Source: Streptomyces sp. DH37 (GTDB lineage: Bacteria > Actinomycetota > Actinomycetes > Streptomycetales > Streptomycetaceae). Taken from it: a stretch of DNA of 64,000 bases. Below, piece after piece: positions 12,701-19,945 of this stretch. A program made the translations under genes and the position numbers. The notes under the pieces were generated by a model. The model saw nothing but the letters and a program-made list of their open reading frames with translations. It had not been told where the DNA came from and ran no database searches. Within the stretch, counting starts at the first letter, position 1, and the number at the start of each line of letters is the position of its first letter. The stretch is from positions 124,001 to 188,000 of the forward strand of contig NZ_JARVKV010000002.1 in assembly GCF_029813835.1 (NCBI RefSeq). The letters are read 5' to 3'.

Positions 12701-12819
12701 GAGGACGGGGAGGGGGACGGTGTCGGTGCCACGGTCGGGGCCACGGTGCTGACAGTCTCCTCAAACTTGACTAGCCGAGAGCGGTCGAGGATACAGCACG
12801 ATCGGACCCGCCCAGGCAC
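9760..12819 (-). CDS. SNF2-family DEAD/DEAH helicase
   Basis: About 1019-residue Swi2/Snf2-type ATPase that would translocate on double-stranded DNA; the bacterial role of this class (HelA/RapA-like) is unclear. An N-terminal SNF2-associated region of about 550 residues precedes motif I [13 protein letters not shown], motif II [11 protein letters not shown] (DEAQ), motif III [14 protein letters not shown], and the C-terminal helicase lobe with [35 protein letters not shown] in shortened form TGLNL and [11 protein letters not shown]. A Gly-Asp repeat linker (11272-11316) sits before motif I. Start is uncertain: GTG 12819 or GTG 12744; homologous sequence begins only near [15 protein letters not shown]. 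Coupled to the SWIM gene downstream. Confidence 0.92.
   Translation of the reverse strand: [1019 protein letters not shown]
11272..11316. repeat. 9-base minisatellite inside the SNF2 helicase gene
   Basis: Three perfect tandem copies of CCCGCCGTC followed by two degenerate copies. On the coding (minus) strand they encode a Gly-Gly-Asp/Asn linker between the N-terminal region and the helicase core. The unit length keeps the frame, so copy number could vary without breaking the protein. Confidence 0.75.
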
Positions 12820-12964
12820 GGTCTCCGGGGGCCGCCGCCACCGGCGCGGCGGTCCCCGGAGACCTCATGGCGCCGATTCACGGCGCCGACGAGGAACCCG
12901 GCGGCCCGTACGCACGTTCCCGAAGTGAGCGGCGGTCGCACCGCCGGCGGAGGAGGCGTGGAAG

Positions 12965-13150
12965 ATGACCAACCGTGGAAAGGTCGCCGTCGGCGGCGTG
13001 GCGGTGGGGCTGCTCCTGTGGGCGCTGACCGGCAGTTTCCTGATGGCGATGGCAGTGGTGATCGGCGTTCCGGCGATCGCCTACCTGGCACTCGACCCCG
13101 CGCAGCGGCGCAGGGTGCGGCGGGTGAGCCGCAAGGAGATCGGGCGCTGA
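12965..13150 (+). CDS. Small membrane protein
   Basis: 61-residue protein: short basic start (MTNRGK), then a hydrophobic stretch from about residue 7 to 44 that could form two closely spaced membrane helices, then a strongly basic tail (RRRVRRVSRKEIGR) that would stay in the cytoplasm. AGGAGG lies about ten bases before the ATG. It faces away from the SNF2 gene and converges on the next hypothetical gene. No function can be assigned; such proteins are widespread in Streptomyces. Confidence 0.75.
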   Translation: MTNRGKVAVGGVAVGLLLWALTGSFLMAMAVVIGVPAIAYLALDPAQRRRVRRVSRKEIGR

Positions 13151-13155
13151 TCCGG

Positions 13156-13190
13156 GCGCGGCCGGCCGTACCGCCCGGGACGGGCCGCGC
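13156..13190. terminator. Possible hairpin between convergent genes
   Basis: GCGCGGCC at 13156-13163 pairs with GGCCGCGC at 13183-13190 across a 19-base loop that can fold further. It fills the 40-base gap between two convergent genes. No T-run follows, as is common in Streptomyces. Confidence 0.4.
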
Positions 13191-14018
13191 TCAGGCCGCG
13201 TCCGGCCGTACCGCCAGCTCGTCCAGCGCCCTGAGCAGGCCCGGCAGCTCCGGGCCGCGGCCCACCGGGAGGACTTCGCCGGGCTCGTCGTCCAGCAGGA
13301 CGAACGCGATGTCGTCGGTCCGCGCCACCAGGCTCCAGCCGGGCCCGTCCGCGCGCAGGGTCCGTGCCTCCTCGGTGGCGAAGGCGGAGCGGACGCGGCC
13401 GGGCGGGGGCGGGGAGTGCGTGTAGCCGCGGGCCTCCTCCAGGACGCGGCGCACCTTGCCGTTGGGCTGCTCGCCCGGCTCCACGAACGTCACGTCCGAG
13501 TCGACCCGGGCGCGCCAGTCCGCCCACTGCAGCGCGATCTCGTCCGCGCCCAGCCGCCGCTGCGCGGGGCCCCAGGCCGAGGTGTCCGGCGGGGAGAGCG
13601 GAGCGCGTCCACCGTCCAGCTCCGGATCGGGTTCCGGATCGTGGGGGGCCGGAACGCCGGGTGCGGCCACCGCCAGGGCCAGCGGCCAGCCCGGCAGCAC
13701 GGCGGCGATCGTCCGCTCGTCCGGGGACAGGTCGTACTCCATGCCGCAGTCCCAGGCGGCGACCGCGCACGCCACGAGGGACACGTCCTCCGTGGCGACG
13801 GTCCAGCGCGCGCCCCGCCCGTCCTGGCCGAGGACGAGGCCGTAGCCCTCCGCGTACGGCTCCACACCGAGGGCGGCGCACGCCTCGGGGTAGTCGTCGC
13901 CCAGGACGCTCGGAAACCGCGCGGGGGTGAGCAGCGCCGCGGTCAGCACGTACAGCGCGTCGTCGCTCCCGCTCGGCGCAACCTGTGCCTCCACCACGTC
14001 GGCCTCCTCTCCGGACAT
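13191..14018 (-). CDS. Hypothetical actinobacterial protein
   Basis: 275-residue acidic protein that I cannot assign to a characterised family. No signal peptide or membrane segment is evident. It alternates conserved-looking aromatic blocks (DDALYVLTAALLTPARFPS, WDCGMEYDLSPDERTIAAVLPGWPLAL) with a Pro/Asp/Glu-rich linker around residues 120-145. Start ATG at 14018 is the first in frame and follows a GAGAGGAGG-like stretch. It stands alone, 200 bases downstream of the methyltransferase on the same strand, with nothing notable in that gap. Confidence 0.75.
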   Translation of the reverse strand: MSGEEADVVEAQVAPSGSDDALYVLTAALLTPARFPSVLGDDYPEACAALGVEPYAEGYGLVLGQDGRGARWTVATEDVSLVACAVAAWDCGMEYDLSPDERTIAAVLPGWPLALAVAAPGVPAPHDPEPDPELDGGRAPLSPPDTSAWGPAQRRLGADEIALQWADWRARVDSDVTFVEPGEQPNGKVRRVLEEARGYTHSPPPPGRVRSAFATEEARTLRADGPGWSLVARTDDIAFVLLDDEPGEVLPVGRGPELPGLLRALDELAVRPDAA

Positions 14019-14219
14019 CGTCCGCGCACCCTAGCCATGGGACCGGGCCGGCGTCGAGAGACCGGGGACACACCGGGACGGCGGGGAGGGGCGGAGTACG
14101 GGCACGAGGGCGGCGAAGCGGGCGCGCGCTCGACCTCTCTCCAGTGCTCCGCTCCGGTGCTCCGCGCCGGCAGGGCCACGCCGTCGGAGCCATGCCGGCG
14201 GGGCCCGCGGGCGGAACGG

Positions 14220-14819
14220 TCAGGCGCGCACGGCCAGCGCGAGGTAGCGGTGGTCCTCGTCGGCGCAGGAGGCGAGGCGCCAGCCCGCGGTCAGCAGGAG
14301 GGGGCGGAGGTTCGCCTCGGCCCGCGGGTCGTCGGGCGTGAGCCGCCGTCCGCGCCGGGCGGCGAGGGCGGCGCGCCCGACCGGATGGAACAGCGCCAGC
14401 CGGCCGCCGGGCCGGACCACCCGGGCCAGTTCCCGCAGCCCGGCGGCCGGATCGGGCAGATGCGAGACCAGCCCGGCGGCGAACACCGCGTCCAGTACGC
14501 CCTCCCGCAGCGGCAGCCGGGCGGCGTCGGCGACGGTCAGCAGTGCGCCGCGGTGCCGTCCGGCCAGGACGGCGACCTCCAGCATCGCCGGGGTGAGGTC
14601 GACGCCCAGCACCGTGCCCTCCCGGCCGACCGCCGCCCGCAGCGCGGGCAGCGCGCGCCCCGTGCCGCAGCCGGCGTCCAGCACCGTGCCGCCGGGGAGC
14701 AGGCCCAGTTCGGCCACGGCCGCGTCGTAGGCCGGGCCGTCGTCGGGGAAGCGGGCGTCCCAGCCGGCGGCCCGCTCGGTGAAGAACTCCAGCACGCGCG
14801 TCCTGTCGTACTCCGTCAT
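14220..14819 (-). CDS. Class I SAM-dependent methyltransferase
   Basis: 199-residue Rossmann-fold methyltransferase of the UbiE/Methyltransf_11 type. Motif I is VLDAGCGTGRALPALR (about residues 45-60), followed by the acidic motif II region VLGVDLTPAMLEVA that contacts the ribose, and the motif IV-like VFAAGLVSHLPDPAAGLRELARVVRPGG cut here to LVSHLPDP and VVRPGG. The acceptor substrate cannot be told from sequence. Start ATG 14819 with GGAG upstream; an upstream extension of the same frame has no conserved sequence and is rejected. Divergent from the Roadblock gene. Confidence 0.88.
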   Translation of the reverse strand: MTEYDRTRVLEFFTERAAGWDARFPDDGPAYDAAVAELGLLPGGTVLDAGCGTGRALPALRAAVGREGTVLGVDLTPAMLEVAVLAGRHRGALLTVADAARLPLREGVLDAVFAAGLVSHLPDPAAGLRELARVVRPGGRLALFHPVGRAALAARRGRRLTPDDPRAEANLRPLLLTAGWRLASCADEDHRYLALAVRA

Positions 14820-14980
14820 ACGGTCATCATCTCCACTGCTGGTGCCTGTTCCCGGGACAGGATCGCGGTACCCCTCCTTCCGGTTCCGACCGTGCCGGGT
14901 GCGGCCGAGATCGGTGGTTGCCCCGGAGCCCGTCGTGGGTAAGGCTGGCACGGCATGACCATGAGAAGGGGGAATCGGGG

Positions 14981-15373
14981 ATGGCACTGAGCAGTGGGCT
15001 CGACTGGCTGCTGGACGACCTGACGCAGCGGATGTCGTCGGTGCGGCACGCGCTGGTGCTCTCGAACGACGGGCTGGTCACCGGAGCCAGCCAGAGTCTG
15101 GAGAGGAGCGAGGCGGAGCACCTGGCCGCCGTCGCCTCCGGGCTGCACAGCCTGGCCAGGGGCACGGGAGAGCACTTCCACGTGGGCCGGGTGCGCCAGA
15201 CGATGATCGAGTTCGAGGAGGGAGTGCTGTTCGTGACGGCCGCCGGGGACGGCAGTTGTCTGTGCGTGCTCGCCGCGGCGGAGGCCGACATGGGCCAGAT
15301 CGCCTACGAGACGACCCTGCTGGTGAACCGGGTCGGCGAGCACCTGGGCGTAGCCATGCGCAACGGCCGCTGA
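14981..15373 (+). CDS. Roadblock/LC7-domain protein (conservon-type, orphan)
   Basis: 130-residue Roadblock/LC7 domain protein like CvnB of Streptomyces conservons, which partners an MglA-type GTPase and a histidine-kinase-like CvnA at the membrane. The LDDLTQRMSSVRHALVLSNDGL opening is abbreviated here to SSVRHALVLSNDGL, and the family pattern continues through ASGLHSLARGTG and VFTAAGDGSCL-like strands. Start ATG with GAAGGGGGA upstream. The usual neighbours (kinase, DUF742 protein, GTPase) are absent on both sides, so it is either a solitary paralogue or works with a conservon elsewhere. Confidence 0.88.
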   Translation: MALSSGLDWLLDDLTQRMSSVRHALVLSNDGLVTGASQSLERSEAEHLAAVASGLHSLARGTGEHFHVGRVRQTMIEFEEGVLFVTAAGDGSCLCVLAAAEADMGQIAYETTLLVNRVGEHLGVAMRNGR

Positions 15374-15502
15374 GCGGCCGCCCACCGGACCGCCGGGCCG
15401 CCCGCCCGTCGCGGCACGGCGCTCATCGGACCCAGTCCCACCAGGCGTTCCTCCAGGTTTTCCACAGGCTCCCCGGAGCGACTCGACGGCGGTCTACCTT
15501 CG

Positions 15503-15515
15503 TCACGCAACGTGA
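15503..15515. promoter_or_regulatory. Inverted repeat upstream of the DUF6397 gene
   Basis: TCACG-CAA-CGTGA, a perfect 5-base inverted repeat in the 166-base gap before the DUF6397 start at 15540. Position suits an operator close to the transcription start. The binding protein is unknown. Confidence 0.3.
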
Positions 15516-15539
15516 TGGACGAATCGCAGGGGGATCGCC

Positions 15540-16490
15540 ATGTCGGTTGGGCTGGTACGGACGGAGACGGCCGGGGCGCGTGGGGCGGGTACGGCGGACG
15601 CCGTGCCGCTGGGCGAGGCGCGCCGGGCGCTGGGGCTGAGGCCGCGGGAGCTGGAACTGGCCGTCGAGCTGGGTGAGCTGGCGACGGTGGCGCCGGAACG
15701 GGAGCGCCACCGCCGCCGGGTGCCGGTGGCCGAGCTGGCCCGGTTGCGCGCGGAGGAGGGATTTCCGGCCACCCTGCGTGAGCGGTTGCGTCTGGTCGGC
15801 GCGCGGGAGGGCGCCGGACTGCTGGGCGTCACCCCGGCGCGCTTCGCCAGGCTGGCCCGAGCCGGTTGCTTCGGCCCGGTCCGCTTCTCCCTCAACCGGT
15901 ACAGGGCGGTGGTCTGGTTCTATCTCGCCGGCGAGTTGCGGGACGTGGCCGAGCAGCAGCCGGAGCTGCTCGGCGGCCCCCTGCCGGAAGGGCTGCGGCG
16001 CCTGCTGGCCGACGGCGGGGACTGGCGTCCGCGCCACTGGCGCAACCGCCGGATCGCCCAGGTGACGCGCCGTACGGACGACCCGTGGGCGGCCGCCGCC
16101 GCCCACGCCGCCGTGCTCGCGCCGGACGTGCTGGAGGAGGCCGTACCGGATCCGGCCGAGCGGGCCCGGCTGGAGGAGCTCCGGCCCGAACTGACCACCG
16201 CCCGGCCCGAGTCCCTCGCCGCCAGGGAGGTCGTTCGCGGTCTGCTCACCGCCGACGGCGAGGAGGAGGTCCTCTGGCACCGGCTGGGCCTGACGCTGGC
16301 GCTGAGCACGGCGCAGTCGGCCCGCCCCCTGCTACGGCGGGCGGGGGAGCACCCGCCGGCGCGGGACGCAGGGGCGTCAGCCCTTCTTCCTCCGGAACAG
16401 CCCCTCCTGCATCACGGAGGCGAGCAGCCGTCCCTGCCGGTCGTAGATCTGCCCCCGCGCGAGCCCGCGGGCGCCGGTCGCGACGGGTGA
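15540..16490 (+). CDS. DUF6397-family protein
   Basis: 316-residue protein resembling the Streptomyces DUF6397 family, function unknown. The N-terminal third reads like two winged-helix/excisionase-like units: VPLGEARRALGLRPRELELAVELG, shortened to EARRALGLRPRELELAV, and LLGVTPARFARLARAGCFGPVRF with a following tryptophan-rich strand (AVVWFYLAGEL), suggesting DNA binding. Start ATG with AGGGGGA seven bases upstream. The frame runs 114 bases into the antisense of tesB before its stop, so the last 38 residues are opposite conserved thioesterase sequence; they are Pro/Gly-rich and may be a dispensable tail. Confidence 0.75.
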   Translation: MSVGLVRTETAGARGAGTADAVPLGEARRALGLRPRELELAVELGELATVAPERERHRRRVPVAELARLRAEEGFPATLRERLRLVGAREGAGLLGVTPARFARLARAGCFGPVRFSLNRYRAVVWFYLAGELRDVAEQQPELLGGPLPEGLRRLLADGGDWRPRHWRNRRIAQVTRRTDDPWAAAAAHAAVLAPDVLEEAVPDPAERARLEELRPELTTARPESLAAREVVRGLLTADGEEEVLWHRLGLTLALSTAQSARPLLRRAGEHPPARDAGASALLPPEQPLLHHGGEQPSLPVVDLPPREPAGAGRDG

Positions 16491-17261
16491 CTCCTGCTGG
16501 TAGAGGAACCACTCGTCGGCCCGGAACGGGCGGTGGAACCACATCGCGTGGTCCAGGGAGGCCATGTCGAAGCCGCGCGGCCCCCACAGGGGCTCGACCG
16601 GCAGGCGCACCGCGTCGAGCAGCGTCATGTCACTGGCGTAGGTGACGGCGCAGGTGTGGACGAGCGGATCGTCGCCCAGCGGCCCCACCGCCCGCATCCA
16701 CACCGCGCTGCGCGGCTCCACGCCCTCGAGTTCCCGCGGGGTCCAGCGCAGCCGGTCCACGTACCGGATGTCGAACGGCTGGCGCCGCGCCATGCGCTCC
16801 AGCGGCTCGGGCAGGGCGCCCAGGTGCTCGCGGATCTCGTCGGCCAGCCCGGGCAGCGACTCCGGATCGGGCACCCCGGGCATCGGCAGCTGGTGCTCGA
16901 AGCCCGGTTCACCACGATGGAAGGAGGCGGTCAGGTTGAAGATCGTCCGGCCCTGCTGCACGGCCACCACACGGCGGGTGGTGAACGATCTCCCGTCCCG
17001 CACCCGCTCGACCTGGTACACGATCGGCACCCCGGGCGCCCCCGGCCGCAGGAAGTACGCGTGCAGCGAGTGCACCGGGCGCTCCCCGTCGGTGGTGCGC
17101 CCGGCCGCGACCAGGGCCTGCCCGGCCACCTGGCCGCCGAAGACGCGCTGCAGCGACTCCTCGGGACTGTGCCCGCGGAAGATGTTCTCCTCGATCCGCT
17201 CCAGATCGAGCAGGTCCACCAGGCGCTCGACCGGGGTGGCGGGGCCGGTCGGGTCGGTCAT
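16377..17261 (-). CDS. tesB: Acyl-CoA thioesterase II
   Basis: 294-residue TesB-type thioesterase that hydrolyses medium/long-chain acyl-CoA to free acid and CoA in the cytoplasm. Double hot-dog fold: first half FGGQVAGQALVAAGRT and HSLHAYFLRPGAPGVPIVYQVER abbreviated to HSLHAYFLRPG, second half with MASLDHAMWFHRPFRADEWFLY abbreviated to SLDHAMWFHRPF carrying the catalytic Asp, and VATGARGLARGQIYDRQGRLLASV toward the end. Length is normal. It lies downstream of the DEAD helicase gene on the same strand with a 34-base gap, so they may be co-transcribed. Confidence 0.95.
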   Translation of the reverse strand: MTDPTGPATPVERLVDLLDLERIEENIFRGHSPEESLQRVFGGQVAGQALVAAGRTTDGERPVHSLHAYFLRPGAPGVPIVYQVERVRDGRSFTTRRVVAVQQGRTIFNLTASFHRGEPGFEHQLPMPGVPDPESLPGLADEIREHLGALPEPLERMARRQPFDIRYVDRLRWTPRELEGVEPRSAVWMRAVGPLGDDPLVHTCAVTYASDMTLLDAVRLPVEPLWGPRGFDMASLDHAMWFHRPFRADEWFLYQQESPVATGARGLARGQIYDRQGRLLASVMQEGLFRRKKG

Positions 17262-17295
17262 CGTCGGTACTCCTTCGCGCTCTCCCGGTCCGCCG

Positions 17296-19833
17296 TCACA
17301 GCTGGCCCACGTCGACGACCTTGATCACCGCGCGGCCCTCCTCGTCGGAGGCGGTGAGGTCGACCTCGGCGGTGATCCCCCAGTCGTGGTCGCCGTTCGG
17401 GTCGGCGAACGTCTGCCGCACCCGCCACAGACCGTCATCGGGGCGCTCCTCGATCCGCAGCAGCTTCGGACCGCGGGCGTCCGGGCCGGTCCCCAGCTCG
17501 TCGTACTCGTCCCAGTACGCGTCCATGGCCTCGGCCCAGGCGTCGGCGTCCCAGCCGGCGTCGGCGTCCAGCTCGCCCAGCTCCTCGACCTTGTCCAGGG
17601 CGGCCAGCTCCACCCGCCGGAACATCGCGTTGCGCACCAGGACGCGGAAGGCGCGGGCGTTGGCGGTGACGGGCTTGACCTGGTCGGCGCGCTCCTGGGC
17701 CTCCTCGGCCGTCTCGTCCTCGGGATTGGCCAGCTGCTCCCACTCGTCCAGCAGGCTGGAGTCGACCTGGCGGACCATCTCGCCGAGCCACTCGACGATG
17801 TCCTGGAAGTCCTCGGACTTCCGGTCGTCCGGCACGGTGTGCTCCAGGGCCTTGTAGGCGCTGGCCAGGTAGCGCAGCACGATGCCCTCGGTGCGTGCCA
17901 GCTCGTAGTGGGAGACGAACTCCCCGAAGGTCATGGCCCGTTCGTACATGTCGCGGATCACGGACTTGGGGGAGAGGGGGTGGTCGCCGACCCACGGGTG
18001 GCTCTTGCGGTAGACGCCGTAGGCGTGGGAAAGGAGCTCCTCCAGCGGCTTGGGGTAGCCGATGTCCGCCAGCCGCTCCATGCGCTCCTCGTACTCGACG
18101 CCGTCCGCCTTCATCTGCGCGACGGCCTCGCCCCTGGCCTTGTTCTGCTGGGCGGCCAGGATCTGCCGGGGGTCGTCCAGCGTGGACTCCACGACGGAGA
18201 CCATGTCCAGCGCGTACGAGGGGGACTCGGGGTCCAGCAGCTCGAAGGCGGCGAGCGCGAAGGTGGACAGCGGCTGGTTGAGCGCGAAGTCCTGCTGGAG
18301 GTCGACGGTCAGCCGGATGCGGCGTCCCGCCCCTCCCTCGCCTTCGGCGGCCCGGGCGTCGAGCTGCTCCACGACCCCGCCGTCCAGCAGCGAGCGGTAG
18401 ATGGCGATCGCCCGCCGGATGTGGCGCAGCTGGCTGCGCCGGTCCTCGTGGTTGTCCTCCAGCAGCTTGCGCATCGCCTGGAAGGCGTCGCCGGGCCGGG
18501 CGATGACGGACAGCAGCATCGCGTGGGTCACCTTGAAGCGGGAGGTCAGCGGCTCCGGTTCGGAGGCGATCAGCTTCTCGAAGGTCTGCTCGCTCCAGTT
18601 GACGAAGCCCTCGGGCGCCTTCTTCCGGACCACCTTGCGGCGCTTCTTCGGGTCGTCGCCGGCCTTGGCGAGAGCCTTCTCGTTCTCGATGACGTGCTCG
18701 GGCGCCTGGGCCACGACCAGGCCCGCCGTGTCGAAGCCGGCCCGTCCGGCGCGTCCCGCGATCTGGTGGAACTCCCGCGCCCGCAACACCCGCACCCGGT
18801 TGCCGTCGTACTTGGTCAGCGCGGTGAACAGCACCGTCCGGATGGGCACGTTGACCCCCACCCCGAGGGTGTCGGTGCCGCAGATCACCTTCAGCAGGCC
18901 CGCCTGGGCCAGCCTCTCCACCAGCCGCCGGTACTTCGGCAGCATCCCCGCGTGGTGCACCCCGATACCGTGCCGGACGTAGCGCGAGAGGTTCCGCCCG
19001 AACTTGGTGGTGAAGCGGAAGTTGCCGATCAGCTTGGCGATTTCGTCCTTCTCCTCGCGCGAGCACATGTTGATGCTCATGAGCGCCTGCGCCCGCTCCA
19101 CCGCCTGGGCCTGGGTGAAGTGCACGATGTACACCGGCGCCTGGTGGGTCTGGAGCAGCTCGGTCAGCGTCTCGGTCAGCGGGGTCATGCGGTACTCGTA
19201 GCTCAGCGGCACCGGACGGGTGGCGGAGCGCACCACGGCGGTCGGGCGCCCGGTGCGCCGGGTCAGGTCCTTCTCGAACCGGCTGACGTCGCCGAGCGTC
19301 GCCGACATCAGGACGAACTGCGCCTGCGGCAGCTCCAGCAGCGGGATCTGCCAGGCCCAGCCGCGGTCCGGCTCGGCGTAGAAGTGGAACTCGTCCATCA
19401 CCACCTGGCCGATGTCGGCGTCCGCGCCGTCGCGCAGTGCGATGGAGGCGAGGACCTCGGCGGTGCAGCAGATGACGGGCGCGTCGGCGTTGACCGAGGC
19501 GTCGCCGGTGAGCATGCCGACGTTCTCGGTGCCGAAGATCTTGCACAGGTCGAAGAACTTCTCCGACACCAGCGCCTTGATGGGGGCGGTGTAGAAGGTG
19601 ACCTTGTCCTGGGCGAGCGCGGCGAAGTGCGCCCCGGCCGCGACCAGGCTCTTGCCGGACCCCGTCGGCGTGGACAGGATGACGTTCGCCCCGGAGACCA
19701 CCTCGATCAGCGCCTCCTCCTGGGCGGGATAGAGCGTGATGCCCCGTCCCTCGGCCCAGCCGGAGAAGGCTTCGTAGAGAGTGTCGGGATCTGCGGTGCT
19801 CGGCATCTGATCGATAAGGGTCACGCCCTCCAT
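17296..19833 (-). CDS. DEAD/DEAH-box RNA-helicase-like protein (Ski2-like with DUF3516)
   Basis: 845-residue superfamily 2 helicase of the Ski2/Mtr4-like type common in actinobacteria. Walker A is STPTGSGKS (K61), Walker B box is DEFH (147-150), motif III is LMSATLGD and motif VI is HQIAGRAGRAGFDT. The C-terminal half is the DUF3516 region (YDMYERAMTFGEFVSHYELARTEG-type segment, cut here). Role in RNA unwinding or decay is inferred from the family. Start: ATG 19833 used; GTG 19824 (VTLIDQ) matches where homologues tend to begin, ATG 19806 is another option. Divergent from the membrane protein gene at 19946. Confidence 0.92.
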   Translation of the reverse strand: MEGVTLIDQMPSTADPDTLYEAFSGWAEGRGITLYPAQEEALIEVVSGANVILSTPTGSGKSLVAAGAHFAALAQDKVTFYTAPIKALVSEKFFDLCKIFGTENVGMLTGDASVNADAPVICCTAEVLASIALRDGADADIGQVVMDEFHFYAEPDRGWAWQIPLLELPQAQFVLMSATLGDVSRFEKDLTRRTGRPTAVVRSATRPVPLSYEYRMTPLTETLTELLQTHQAPVYIVHFTQAQAVERAQALMSINMCSREEKDEIAKLIGNFRFTTKFGRNLSRYVRHGIGVHHAGMLPKYRRLVERLAQAGLLKVICGTDTLGVGVNVPIRTVLFTALTKYDGNRVRVLRAREFHQIAGRAGRAGFDTAGLVVAQAPEHVIENEKALAKAGDDPKKRRKVVRKKAPEGFVNWSEQTFEKLIASEPEPLTSRFKVTHAMLLSVIARPGDAFQAMRKLLEDNHEDRRSQLRHIRRAIAIYRSLLDGGVVEQLDARAAEGEGGAGRRIRLTVDLQQDFALNQPLSTFALAAFELLDPESPSYALDMVSVVESTLDDPRQILAAQQNKARGEAVAQMKADGVEYEERMERLADIGYPKPLEELLSHAYGVYRKSHPWVGDHPLSPKSVIRDMYERAMTFGEFVSHYELARTEGIVLRYLASAYKALEHTVPDDRKSEDFQDIVEWLGEMVRQVDSSLLDEWEQLANPEDETAEEAQERADQVKPVTANARAFRVLVRNAMFRRVELAALDKVEELGELDADAGWDADAWAEAMDAYWDEYDELGTGPDARGPKLLRIEERPDDGLWRVRQTFADPNGDHDWGITAEVDLTASDEEGRAVIKVVDVGQL

Positions 19834-19945
19834 ACTGCCTGCCGCAGCGCCCTCGGTGGGAACCGGCCGACGGACGGAAGATCATCGGCGCTACGCTGTG
19901 GCACCCGCGGGACGGCGGAGCGAGCGCGATGGGGTGGGGACGCAG

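Noticed and set aside
14820-14987. N-terminal extension of the methyltransferase frame
   Set aside because: The extra 56 codons overlap the promoter area of the Roadblock gene, lack conserved sequence, and an ATG with GGAG lies at 14819.
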